The notes under the pieces were generated by a model. It ran no database searches, was not told the DNA's origin, and was given only the letters and a program-made list of their open reading frames with translations. A stretch of DNA of 60,288 nucleotides from Zygnema cylindricum (lineage: Eukaryota > Streptophyta > Zygnematophyceae > Zygnematales > Zygnemataceae), in assembly GCA_037447655.1 (NCBI GenBank), contig JBBHKE010002820.1, positions 27,421 through 87,708 of the forward strand, in the 5' to 3' direction. The translations under genes and the position numbers were made by a program. Of the stretch, positions 22,071 to 33,114 are shown piece by piece. Each line of letters begins with the position of its first letter. Positions within the stretch are counted from its first letter, which is position 1.

Positions 22071-24483
22071 TCACAGACTCATTATTTTCCCTCGTCCAGC
22101 CTTAAGCAAATCCCAATTGGCTTGCGACTTTTCCCTCGAAATGGGTATTTCCCAAATCCCACTACTATACAAAGGGCGCCAAGGTATCTCCTCTCCTCCT
22201 CCCTCCACCCCTTTATTAACCGTCTCAACTGCACCTTTCCCCTCTCCTTCCTCCGCCCTCCCTCCTCTCTCCCCTTGCTGGATTTCAAAAGATTTTGAGT
22301 TTTTTGACCCTTTCTCCATTCCCTCTCCTTCCACTCCTTTCGGAAAACAGGGCAAAAGCTCCGAAATATCACTACCGGTCGAAATTTTATATATTTGAGC
22401 AAGACGAGCTCTCTCCTCTTCCCCTTCCACCCCCCCCATCCCCCCCCTCTCTCCCACTTTCCCCACCGCCGACTCAAAAGTTGCGAGCTTCTGTTGTTTT
22501 TTTGCGGCCTCGTCTCCTCCCTCTGTCCCTCTCCTTCCCTTCCCTCCTTTCCAAATCATCTTCTTTCTCTTCTTATTTGCCATCGGTTCAAAACTTTCCT
22601 CTCCAAACAAATCCGTCGCTTCCTCCTCTCGCTCTCCAGCCTTTAAAATTCCCCTCATACTCTCTCTCCTTCTCGTCGCATTATTAAGCCCCGTCGCGAA
22701 TACCCTCAACCCTGCCTCTAGTGCCAGACCTCTTCTCCCTCTCTCCTCTCCCTCTCTCTCTCCCTCCCTCTCTTCCTCCCTCTCCCTCTCTCGCTCTCCC
22801 TCTCCATCTGCATTTGCATTTGCCTCTCCTCCTCCCTCTCTCACTCGTCCTCCAAGTTTAGGATCTCCCTTCGTCGTCTCCTGAAAATCCTCTCTCTCCC
22901 AAAAATCCTCTCTCTCTCTCTCTCTCCCCTCCAACCCTCGTAATTCCCGCGCGTCTCCCGTGAAAAGCTCCTCTAACAGATGGGCGTTTTGTCTGTAGCG
23001 GTCGGTGGCCTCCTCCTCCGCCTCCAATTCCGCGATTTCGCACTCCTTCACTTTTTGCAGACGCCATCTTAGAGTGGCGGCCGCCTCCTGCAGAAAATAG
23101 GTTTAAGAAGCAGTCAATTTATCAATCGGTCTGCAGTAAATGAATGGGTCACTTTCTGCAGAAAACATATTAAAGAAGCAGTCAATTTATCAATCGGTTT
23201 GGAATGAAGGAATAGGTCGCTTCCAGCAGAAAACAGATTAAAGCAGTCAATTTATCAATCGGTCTGGAGTGAAGGAATAGGTCACTTTCTGCAGAAAACA
23301 GATTAAAGAAGCAGTCAATTTATCAACCGATCTGCAATAAAGGAATAGGTCGCTTTCTGCAGACACCGTCTCAGAGTGAGGCGGCAGCTTTCTACAAGAA
23401 AATAGATAAACAAATGGGTCAATTTATCAATCGATTAACGACATCTTGGCATGCTCAACTAGCCCCAACCTTGCCTACATTAGGATCTTCGACTATTTTA
23501 TTGTAACTTGTTGTAATTTTAAAAGAATAAAACAATCCATGCTACATAATGAATGTCATTAAGTGTTAGTTAAAATTACACAATAATATTTAATAGCGAT
23601 CGATCGATAAACGTAACCAATGAACAAATTGATGAATCAGTCAATCTATCAATCCATCTACTGATAGCTAAACGACTAGTAAATAAATAAACCAAGAAAC
23701 AAATCAGTCAATCAATCAATCGATCGATGAATAAATAAAGGAACCAATGAATACATAAATAATCCATCTACCGATAAAGAAAGAAAAAAGTAAATGGATA
23801 AACCAATGAATGAACAACCGGATAAATAAACAAATCGATCGATACATAAATAAACCATGAAAAACAACTGGTCGATCGATAGATATATATATATAAACGA
23901 ACGAAAAAATAAATCAGTACTGCTCAATCACTTTATCAACAAACACATGAACTAACAAGCAAAAGAATAAATCGACCAATCAATAAATAACTCAATAGAA
24001 CAATAATTAGTTAAGTAACATCCTTGAGTTCGGAAATTAACACACCGCGCTGTCAGTATTTCTCTACATCCACAACACATATAAAATTAAGTGTCATCCG
24101 TGACTAAATCATAATTACTAACTCCGAAACAGTCCCACACACAGATATTTTCTTTAACTCTTTAGATCACCGGAGTAAAACTAATCGACCTAAAGTACAT
24201 CTTGTATGGCTATTAGCGTTATTGTAATTTTTTTTGGCCTTTAAACTCAGTTTCTTCGTGCACACTTGTCAGATTATTAATCCGACAGTTGCGATGTAGA
24301 GAAAAGACTCTTACCTTCCGATTGACGGCCTCCAAATGAAAATTGAGAAGCGAGTGCACGGAGAAAAGTTGAAAAAAAGGGCGAAAAAAAAATGACACTA
24401 CTAGCGATAGTGTAGTGGTATTGAACCGCACACAGATCATTCCTTAAATAACCGGAGAGAGAGGGAGAGCGAGAGAGAGAGGA

Positions 24484-24516
<33 letters not shown>

Positions 24517-24991
24517 GAGAGAGAGATTGAAAGAGAAAGAAAGAGAGAGGGGAGGGGGGAGAGAGAGGGACAGTCGGTTAAAAGGATCTCTGCGTCTGGA
24601 CCACTGCGCAGAGAATCGGTGTAAATCAATCGATTCAAAATAGAGATAAGCAATTTCAAATAATCGACTTAAAGAGATCCTATTAAAATAATAATAATAA
24701 AAAAAAAACTCGTTAAAACAATGGGTATAAAGTATCGGTACGTGTCTCTGGGCCTGACCACGGCCTGGAGAGTAGACCTAAAATAATCGATTCAAAATGG
24801 TAAATTAAGCAATTTCAAATAATCGGCATAAACTGATCCAAATAAAATAATATAAAAAACGAAAAACTCCTTACCTGTCTCTGGGCCTGGACCACGGCCC
24901 GGAGAGTCTTCACACGGAGGAGAGTTTGCTCCGAGCTCAGCTCTCTCCCTCTCCGAGATGCCTCCACAACTGCCGGAGATTGAGACGCCAT
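22071..24991 (-). CDS. Two-exon gene for a charged, coiled-coil-like protein of unknown function
   Basis: Exon 1 (24991-24875) starts 'MASQSPAVVEASRRGRELSS' and ends '...AVVQAQRQ' at a CAG/gtaagg donor. Exon 2 (23087-22071) starts after 'ttttctgcag' with 'EAAATLRWRLQKVKECEIAE' and stops at TGA 22071. Both junctions are phase 0, and the amphipathic helix reads straight across the splice. The product would be about 377 aa: a basic/acidic helical N-terminus (residues 10-90), then Glu/Arg/Gly-rich low-complexity sequence with a KKRKK nuclear-signal-like patch. A TATA-like sequence (reverse complement of 25022-25028) lies about 30-37 bp upstream of the ATG. I do not recognise the family. The low-complexity second half, or an unseen further intron, is the weakest part. 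Confidence 0.55.
23088..23400. repeat. About 73-bp tandem repeat at the intron 3' end (acceptor duplications)
   Basis: About four copies of 'ctgcagaaaacagattaaagaagcagtcaatttatcaatcggtctgga...ggtcactt' lie in the intron next to the exon 2 acceptor. In gene orientation each copy but one carries a 'tttctgcag' acceptor-like site. The distal end (23358-23390) also duplicates the first 30 or so bp of exon 2 with changes. Confidence 0.85.
23440..24000. repeat. Degenerate tetranucleotide-period repeat
   Basis: There is four-base periodicity of the kind 'aatcaatcgatcgatgaataaataaa' over about 500 bp, within the intron of the coiled-coil gene. The minus-strand ORF of repeated Ser-Ile-Tyr-Leu (23712-23927) is an artefact of it. 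Confidence 0.75.
24203..24414. mobile_element. MITE, TACACCGC family (diverged copy)
   Basis: Inverted ends 'ggctattagcgttattgt' and 'atgacactactagcgatag..tgta' flank an internal palindromic core with 'gtgcacacttgtcagattattaatccgaca'. The core matches the better-preserved copies at 48855-49073 and 58457-58678. No coding capacity. It lies in the intron of the coiled-coil gene. Confidence 0.65.
24452..24575. repeat. (GA)n microsatellite
   Basis: A nearly pure gagaga/gggaga tract of about 120 bp in the intron of the coiled-coil gene. Confidence 0.95.
24585..24905. repeat. About 130-150 bp tandem repeat spanning exon 1 end and donor
   Basis: Three copies of the exon 1 3' end are visible: 'ctctgggcctggaccacggccc' (the real exon end, about 24879-24900), 'ctctgggcctgaccacggcctg' (about 24745-24767) and 'tctggaccactgcgcagag' (about 24594-24612). 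Between them the intron segment 'aagcaatttcaaataatcg' is also repeated. The real donor CAG/gtaagg is at 24875/24874. Confidence 0.8.
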
Positions 24992-25009
24992 TCCGCAAAA
25001 CAACCTCAA

Positions 25010-25784
25010 TTATTATTTGTTTATATATTAAAAGTATAACAGTTTATCATCATATTTCATATAATTGGTATTATCTCGCCCCTGTCCTCCCATCTGTCGG
25101 AGTTGAAGACGTCATTCTGCGCAACAAATTTATTTTTATTACATTATTTTTTTATTATTACCATGGCTTACTGTTGATTTTTGTTCAGCAAAACAGTTTT
25201 ATTTTTGTTATTATAATATTTTATTACGTTCTAATTTATATTTTTGTTATTACAGGTTATAATTCTCTATTTTTCTTATTATGCTTACTGTTGTTTTTGT
25301 TCTTTTTATTCTTTTCCATATCATGCATATTCTTCTTATTGATCTTATTATTTTTCTTATTTTTCGTATTCTTGTTGTTCTTCTTAATGTTAACATTGTT
25401 ATTATTGTTACCATTCTATTTCGTCTATTTACGAAAAAAAATAAAAAAACTCTATTTTTTTTTTTTTTTTTTCTTTCTATTCACTATTACAACTGCATAC
25501 CAACGTTTTGCTGAGATATAAATGTTTTTCTGACAACTGCAGGTGTTGAATCCATACTATTCAACAGTATTTCAGTTGTAGATTATACTTTTAATTTCGA
25601 ATTTTCTTTTAGCAGGGTAGTTAAAGCACAAGCTTGAGATATCCAATTCTCCAATTAACAAAAATATTTTTTGTACCTTACTCTTTTTTTTCTTTTTTTT
25701 TGAGAAACGAAACCATGACAAAATCCAAATCTTCACCCTTAATTTCAATCTTGATAAAAATTAAAACCACCTTCCCATCCCATC
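25010..25784. other. T-rich gene-free stretch
   Basis: TTATT/TTCTT-rich sequence with a poly-T run at 25456-25471. The plus-strand ORFs at 24958-25521 are Phe/Leu-rich translations of this composition and overlap the 5' end of the minus-strand gene, so they are not called. Confidence 0.6.
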
Positions 25785-26530
25785 CCTTCATCCGAACCTA
25801 ATCCGAACCTAATCCTAACCTAACTCTCCCCCCAACTCCCAGCCAAGACTTCATCTCCTGTTACACCTTAACCCTAGCCGTAACAACCCTTCTCCTAAAC
25901 CTAATACTAACCCTAAATGTAACCCTAACCATTGTCATAACCCTAATCGTAACCCTAGTACTCTCACTAAACCTAACCTAAGTCTAAACCTAGCCCATCC
26001 CTCTCCCTTTCTTATGTAAATCCATGGCGTGACGTCACCCGTCTCTAACCTATTCCTAGAACTACACTACTCGTAACCCTATCGTCACCCTAACATTTAA
26101 CCTAACCCTAACCCTTCCCCTAAATTTAGACTAGACCTAACCCTAACATATCTATATCCTAACCTCACAATTATGACCCCTTTTAACCCCTTTTTCTAAC
26201 CCTAATCCTTATCCTAATCCAACTAGCCCAACTCAAACCCAGACCCTAACCCTAATCCTTAACCCTAACCCTCATCCTAACCCTAATCCTGACCTTAACC
26301 CTAACCCTAGCCCTAATCCTAACTCTAGCCCCAACTCAAACCCAAGCCATAATCCTAACCCCTAACCCTAATCCTTAACCCTAACCCTCATCCTGACCCT
26401 AATCCTTAACCCTAACCCTAAACCTAACCCTAATCCTGATCCTAACCCTAATTTTAGCAGACCTAACCTAACCTTCATCCGAACCCTAAAGTTACACACT
26501 CTAACCCTAACTCTAGCTTAACCTTAATTG
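25785..26530. repeat. Interstitial telomere-like CCCTAA repeat
   Basis: About 745 bp is dominated by 'taaccctaaccctaatcctaaccc' units, mostly hexameric CCCTAA with CCTAAT/CCTTAA variants, degenerating towards both ends. It looks like an old interstitial telomeric block or a satellite derived from one. No gene lies within it. Confidence 0.9.
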
Positions 26531-26614
26531 TACCCTAACCCTGAATCTATTTTTTATCCTACCCTTAAAACTATCTCGCTACCAGAAGAACAAAAAATCG
26601 GTAAAATATTTTCC

Positions 26615-26725
26615 ACTTCCCCCTCCTCCCCCCCCCCCGCCCTCCCTCCCTCTGTCTCCCTCTCTCCCCCCCCCCCCCCTCCCTTCTCCCTCGCCCTCCC
26701 CTCTTTTAGCCTCTCTCCCTCCCCC
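26615..26725. repeat. C-rich/CT-rich tract
   Basis: 'cccccccccc' runs and 'ctccctc' units make up about 110 bp. ORFs on both strands here (110 aa plus, 93 aa minus) are Pro/Ser- or Gly/Arg-rich shadows. Confidence 0.8.
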
Positions 26726-26961
26726 ATATTTCTCCTGCTATCCGCTACCGACAAAAATATCCTAATTCTCCCACCCTCCCTCCGACGCACGAGTTGTACG
26801 GCGCAGGAGAGGCATCCACGTGGAAAGAAACTCACCTTCAGAATCAGAAGAAAATATTAAAGCGAAAAATTGTGACACGTGGCATGGGAGGAGCGGACAT
26901 CTGTTGACAATCACTCCGGAGCAGCCACGTGTACCATTCCTGCTGAGTCAGAAAGGTACGG

Positions 26962-27505
26962 TACACCGCGAATCGTTATTAGTGTCAAAGTTTAAATAGT
27001 GTTGAAGAAAATTTACCGTAATTGATGCTAATTAAAAATTTGATTTTTTTCAAAAAAAAGGTGTACTCTAATTTCGGCGTTTATGCTAATTTGGGAACAG
27101 CAAAAATGGAATATTTGCCGTACGATTATATACATTAATATATGTATCCGTACAATATATTTGAAATCGTACGCCGTCGCAAATTTAAAATATCCGTACA
27201 TGCCATGCTAATTTACGTGTCAGACTAATCCCGTTTTTCTGAGCGCACGTTCCTATGCGCGCGAGTCTGATTTAATTCATTTTTTGTAAATTTTAACTTG
27301 AAAAGGTACATTTATGTACGGTATGACATCGACCGTATACCACACTATTTATATTTTATTGTACTTTCGGGCTTTACGCTATTTTGTACAGTATCTTAAT
27401 TAACGTCAAGGAAAAATTAAAATCATGTATCCTATTTGAAAAAAAAAATCAAAATTTTAAGAACCCAAATTAGAGTTATCGACACTAATAACGATTCGCG
27501 GTGTA
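26962..27505. mobile_element. MITE, TACACCGC family (544 bp)
   Basis: Terminal inverted repeats 'tacaccgcgaatcgttattagtgtc' and 'gacactaataacgattcgcggtgta' match perfectly over 25 bp. The next 80 or so bp at each end are also imperfectly inverted. There is no ORF. The TA dinucleotides at the tips fit a Tc1/mariner-type TA target, but the flanks cannot prove it. Confidence 0.85.
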
Positions 27506-27924
27506 CTGTAGCAAACTAGAAAAGACAGTACTTATTGTTCCCTCCAGATGTATACGATAAATCAGGGTATCATACATTCATATCGTACGTTTAATTTTGA
27601 AAAGTGCGAAAACGTACTATGTGGGCACGCGTAAAATGCATCGAGGAATCCAACGGTCTAAATATAAAACACGTGCAAGAAAACGAGGTCTGTCTTCGAA
27701 ATTTTGTTATCCCGGTAATTTGTCGTACTATATTTAATGTGAACTATATAAAGATATATCGTATACACAAATGAATATAAATTATTGCAGCGTCGCTTAC
27801 CAGGTACCACACTCCAGTTGCATGAAAGTACAATACCACTGTACGGAATACATATGACATGTAAGGATGTGTGCCCGTGTGTTAAATTAAAGGTTTTATT
27901 TTGACGATTCCCTCCAAAATTCAG

Positions 27925-29848
27925 CCTACAACGAGAAAAACTTACATCTTGCGAAAATTGAGAAAATTATAGTACATCTTTAGGGCATGTGCCCATGTAA
28001 CCGTAACTTAGCTAATTTACTTTGTACTATAGCGAAGATGGTATGGGGGTGTCCCTATGTATTAAAGTATCGACATTTTTCTGTAGTTTTCGCCAAAATT
28101 CAGTCCCGAACGTAAGAAACTTTAGCCGTACGAAAAATTACTTTAACTATAGTACAATGAACGTCAATTTAAAACTTCGAATGTACTCCATGTTTGTATT
28201 CTTGTGAACTCATTTTGGCGTTCCCCTGGGCAAGAGAATCCAACTCATCAAAAACCTTTATCAAAAATCACCTCGCGAGGTGATTTTAGTTAATGTATCA
28301 CCCAAGCAACAAATGAGAAACGAGCCACACACGCGCCACACGAGTGGGAAAATTTTAAGACGAGGGAGAGTACTCGCTATTTTTCTCCCTGTCCATCACG
28401 CGCATGTACGGGAAAAAAAATTGCAGGGGTCTTGCACCTCCACTTCCATTCATGGGTCCTTTGCACAATTTTACGCCGTCAACGCCTGTCCCCTCTCACT
28501 CTCACACTATTGTTTTTAACTCAAACTTTTTAGAATGAGACACATCAATATTGATATTAAATTTAAGATCTTTGAAAAATACTTTATTTGACACTTTTTA
28601 GGTGTATTTGTATGACAAGTCGAGTGAGAAAAGTCGATTAAACGAAACTAGAAACCGTGGCGGAAAGTTCCTCAATCAGTGACGCCGACGTTGTCACAAG
28701 TGAGCATGACATCACAATGTCACAAAACCCTAAACATTTACAATGTCACAAAAAACTAGACGTCTATAATTGTTGTTGGTTTTGTAGATGTCACCAATCG
28801 TGGAAAGTTTCGTTGTCGTCTTCAATCGTCTTAAGTTGTACCCACGTCTACAACCTTCACATTCCAAAGTTCCGATTTCATTTTTGCACATTGGGACGCA
28901 CTTCAAGAAGTACGGAGAATCTTTACTAGAGGCCAAAATACTTTTTCAAAGTATCGATTACATGGGGACACCCCCAAAGAACACGTTTTTCAAGTGTCCC
29001 AATGCGCAAAAGCGAAATAATTACTTAAGTTTGTGATCTGTGGCGATTTTATACATCGACAATGCTTGTGACTATTGGTACCGTCTACAATCTGTGTTGT
29101 CGCACCATATTTTGTCAAATAGATTGCGAAGTTGCATGTCTTTGCGTGGCATTGTAGACGTACAGCCTCCATCAATGTGTTGTCCATTGTTGAAGAAGAT
29201 GCCTTCGCCTTTCCCTTGTTGTCCGGTTGTTGCAATATGACATTGAATTTTTCAAACCCTTTGACCTTTCATTTATGGTTTTTTCGCAAAAGTATACCCT
29301 TTCGTCATCTCCCCCCCTCTCTTTCCCACTATCGCCCCACTCTCCCTTTTCCTTGAAAAAAACACCACGATATTGGTGTGGAATGAAAGAGCTCTAAAAA
29401 AGGTTTTTTTTATTACCATTGGGCGCAGTTTGATTTTGGTGAAAAAAGACAAAAAATATTGGGAAGCCATGGCTCAAATTTCTAGTACTAATCATGTTTA
29501 CGTTATCACAAATGAGCATGATGTCACAGTGCTACATAACTATAGACAATTACGATGTCACAAAAAACTAAACTTTTACAACAGTCTTTAGTTTTGTAGC
29601 CGTCGACAACCTTCACAAGTTTTATAAACGTATACGACCATTGTAAGTTTACACCCTTTTACACTTGCCACAAATCAAAGTAATTTTTTCATTTTTGTAC
29701 ATGAGAACACTTCACAAAGGATTACGGAGAATCTTAAAGTTACATCTCAGAGAATTGGTTACATGGGCACACATCCTGAAGGCATTAGTCTAACAATGTT
29801 GTTACATCAATTGTTGTGCTTTTCAATGTTGGTTTTTTTTCTAAAGTC
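27925..29848 (+). repeat. 1.93-kb tandem duplication, copy A
   Basis: It runs from 'cctacaacgagaaaaactt' to 'gttggttttttttctaaagtc' and is repeated head-to-tail as copy B. It contains a CCCATGTA-family element (about 27984-28980), the perfect palindrome at 28264-28287, and an ACGTC/TGTCAC-rich segment. ORFs inside (about 60-115 aa) lack recognisable domains and are not called genes. Confidence 0.85.
28264..28287. repeat. Perfect 24-bp palindrome
   Basis: Twelve bases 'aaaatcacctcg' are followed directly by their reverse complement with no loop. The second copy at 30193-30216 is identical. A half-site 'gcgaggtgatttt' occurs at about 37353-37365 in the inverted relative. Confidence 0.95.
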
Positions 29849-31795
29849 CAACCTACAACGAGAAAAACTTCCACCTTACGAAAATTGAGAAAATCATAGT
29901 ACATCTTTAGGGCATGTTCCCATGTAATCGTAATTTAGCTAATTTACTTTGTACTATAACGAAGATGGTATAGGGGTGTCCTTATGTATTAAAGTATTGA
30001 CATCTCTCTGTAGATTTTCGCCAAAATTCAGTCCCGAACGTAAGAAACTTTAGGCGTACGAAAAAAATACTTTTACTTTAGTACAATGAACGTCAATTTA
30101 AAACTTCGAATGTACTCCATATTTGTGTTCGTGTGAACTCATTTTGGCGTTCCCATGGGCAAGAGAATCCAGCTCATCAAAAACCTTTATCAAAAATCAC
30201 CTCGCGAGGTGATTTTAGTTAAAGTATCACCCAAACAACGAATAAAAAACGATCCACACACGCGCCACACGAGTGGGAAAATTTCAAGATGAGGGAGAGT
30301 ACTTGCTATTTTTCTCCCTGTCCGTCACGCGCATGTACGGGAAAAAAAATTGCAGGGGTCTTGCACCTCCACTTCCATTCATGGGTCCTTTGCACAACAC
30401 TCTCACACTATTGTTTTTAACTCAAACTTTTTAGAATGAGACACATCAATATTGATATTAAATTTAAGATTTGTGAAAAATACTTTATTTGACAATTTTT
30501 AGGTGTATTTGTATGACAAGTCAAGTGAGAAAAGTCGATTAAAGGAAAACCGGAAACCATGGCGGAAAGTTCCTCAATCAGTGACGTCGACATTGTCACA
30601 AGTTAGCATGACATCACAAAGTCACAAAACCCTAAACATTTACAATGTCACAAAAAACTAGACGTCTATAATTGTCGTTGTTTTTGTAGATGTCACCAAT
30701 CGTCGAAAGTTTCGTAGTCATTTTCAATCGTCTTAAGTTGTACCCACGTCTATAACCGTCACATTCCAAAGTTCCGATTTCATTTTTAGTACTGAGAATC
30801 TTTACTAAAGTCAAAAATACTTCTTCAAAGTATCGATTACATGGGGACACCCCCAAAGAACACGTTTTTCAAGTGTCCAAATGCGCAAAAGCGGAATAAT
30901 TACTTAAGTTTGTGATCTGTGACGATTTTATACATCGACAATGCTTGTGACTATTGGTATCGTCTACAATCTGTGTTGTCGCACCATATTTTTTCAAATA
31001 GATTGCGAAGTTGCATGTCTTTGCGTGGCATTGTAGACGTACAACCTCCATCAATGTGTTGTCCATTGTTGAAGAAGATGCCTTCGCCTTTCCCCTTGTT
31101 GTCCGGTCCTTGCAATATGACATTGAATTTTTCAAACCCTTTGACCTTTCATTTATGGTTTTTTTTCAAAAGTATACCCTTTCGTCATCTCCCCCCCTCT
31201 CTTTCCCACTATCGCCCCACTCTCCCTTTTCCTTGGAAAAAACACCACGACATTGGTGTGGAATGAAAGAGCTCTAAAAAATGTTTTTTTTTTTACCATT
31301 GGGCGCAGTTTGATTGTGGTGAAAAAAGACAAAGAATATTGGGAAGCCATGGGCCAAATTTATAATACTAATGACGTTTACGATATCACAAATGAGCATG
31401 ATGTCACAATGTTACATAACTATAGACAATTACGATGTCACAAAAAACTAAATGTCTACAACAGTCTTTAGTTTTGTAGCCGTCGACAACCGTCGCAAGT
31501 TTTATAAACGTTTACAACCATTGTAAGTTTACATCCTCTTACACTTGCCACAAATCAAAGTAATTATTTCTTTTTTTACTTGAGAACACTTCACAAAGGA
31601 TTACGGAGAATCTTAAAGTTACATCTCAGAGAATTGGTTACATGGGCACACATCCTGAAGGCATTAGTCTAACAATGTTGTTACATCAATTGTTGTGAGA
31701 ATTGGTTCCACGGGCACACATATTTAAAGCATTAGTCTAACAAGATTGTTACATCAATTGTTATGCTTTTCAATGTTGGTTTTTTTTCTAAAGTC
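29849..31795 (+). repeat. 1.93-kb tandem duplication, copy B
   Basis: It is a direct copy of 27925-29848 with scattered substitutions and a few indels. It lacks about 35 bp around 30395 ('ttttacgccgtcaacgcc' of copy A) and has an extra 65 bp or so near 31690-31760, where 'gcattagtctaacaa..gttgttacatcaattgtt' is itself duplicated. Confidence 0.85.
30193..30216. repeat. Perfect 24-bp palindrome, second copy
   Basis: Identical to 28264-28287, although neighbouring positions differ between the duplicated copies. Confidence 0.95.
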
Positions 31796-32935
31796 AACTA
31801 AGATATAGTGTTTGAACTTGTATCATCGAGTCTTTCAAAAATCATGTCTACGTGTACACGTGGTACTTTGAACTATTTCTTACTTAAAAGATCCTAAAAA
31901 AAATTGTATAGGTCGATTGCAAAAAGTCTTTGCACCTACTACGTGTACTTTAGTGAAAAACATAAGAGAAATAAGGGTGAAGCCATTAACATCCTTCCCA
32001 AAATCCCTCGAATGTTTTTCATTTATGTTAGTGCGACTAAGAGTAAAAAATCGTTTTTAACACATTCATAATTTTTTTTGTCTTTTTGTTTACCAAATAT
32101 ATCAACAACCTTCCAACATATGATGAAAAATAAACTCTATTGGCTCTTATGGAAGTGTATGCGTATTCAACGCGATGATGCCCTCATTTCCAGTTGAGCA
32201 TGATACCATAGTTTTCATTAAGTATAAGTTATTTTGTAGGAAGAAACAATTTCCCACATTTATACAGTTATATAAATATTTAAAGTAAAAACTCTTATCT
32301 TTTGGCCATACAATTGGGTGTGGATTTTCATGACTCGCCAAAACATTGTGTGAGAGTAATGAAACTTTGTAGGTCTCCATCATTATTTGACAACTTTCCC
32401 ATGAGAAACTTGGCGAGTTCGAGTACCAGTTGAGATTTCTCTGTCAAATATCTAAAAGCGTTTGAAAGGGTTGTGAAACTTGAACCAGGTTTAATCCTCC
32501 TATAATGCACATCAACTGAAGCGGAAGAAGTGTGAAGCGAAAGAAGTGTGAAGCGGATGCCTAGGGGTATAGGTTAGGCGCAATGTCATTGTACTAAGGT
32601 CGACAAGTTACTTTAAGTCTTGATTGATAAACAAGTCTATTTAGCAAGCTTTGATAAAATTATGCGCACGAGGAAACAAATTATAACATGTTTGTTAGGG
32701 AAAAATATCGTTCGACATGGTGTAACTATATTACTTTTTGGTGCGTACAAGACATTGTACAAAAACCATCGCTATCTTTTATGAAAAATACCATCTCGCA
32801 AAATGAAAGGTTGCGCATATGTTGTTGAAATTAATAGATTTCTAGAGTATTTTCAAGGTCTAAATATGTCAATATAACAAGGAAAAGACATGGGCGGACA
32901 ACATGCCTCCACCTCCTCTCTCTAGCCACCATACT
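31796..32935. other. Gene-free stretch
   Basis: AT-rich sequence with no recognised ORF. The only structure noted is a short direct repeat 'gaagtgtgaagcg' at 32527-32555. Confidence 0.5.
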
Positions 32936-33114
32936 TGTTGTAGTCACTGAAAGATAGAGAGGGCGGTTGAGCCATGGCTGCCTTAGTTCAACAGGCAGGA
33001 CTAAAGAGTGACTTATGTCACTCTCAACAAAAAGTTGAGTCCAACAGGACTCGAACCTCCGACCGGTAGAGTACGACGTAGCCGTTTGCTCTAACCAGTC
33101 TGTCGTAGAAGCCC
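32936..33114 (-). mobile_element. tRNA-derived SINE-like element (Pol III head)
   Basis: On the minus strand, 33114 to about 33037 resembles a degenerate tRNA: an A-box-like 'gactggttagagca' (plus 33088-33101) and a B-box 'ggttcgagtcc' (plus 33047-33057), separated by about 30 nt as in a tRNA. The acceptor stem does not pair and no CCA follows, so it is not a working tRNA gene. Downstream in this orientation comes 'gttgagagtgacataagtcactc' and unrelated sequence, which fits a SINE body or a tRNA pseudogene. The element's 3' end is not defined. Confidence 0.55.

Noticed and set aside
22117-22687. Plus-strand Ser/Pro/Leu-rich ORFs
   Set aside because: Antisense to exon 2 of the coiled-coil gene and of low complexity.
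24958-25521. 187-codon Phe/Leu-rich ORF resembling a membrane protein
   Set aside because: It comes from T-rich composition and overlaps the 5' end of the minus-strand gene. Hydrophobicity alone is not evidence.
28657-31471. Several 60-115 codon ORFs occurring in both duplicated copies
   Set aside because: Repetition follows from the DNA duplication. Frames differ between copies and no domain or coding-type conservation is apparent.
33037-33114. Functional tRNA gene
   Set aside because: Acceptor and anticodon stems do not pair, so only a tRNA-derived or pseudogene call is justified.
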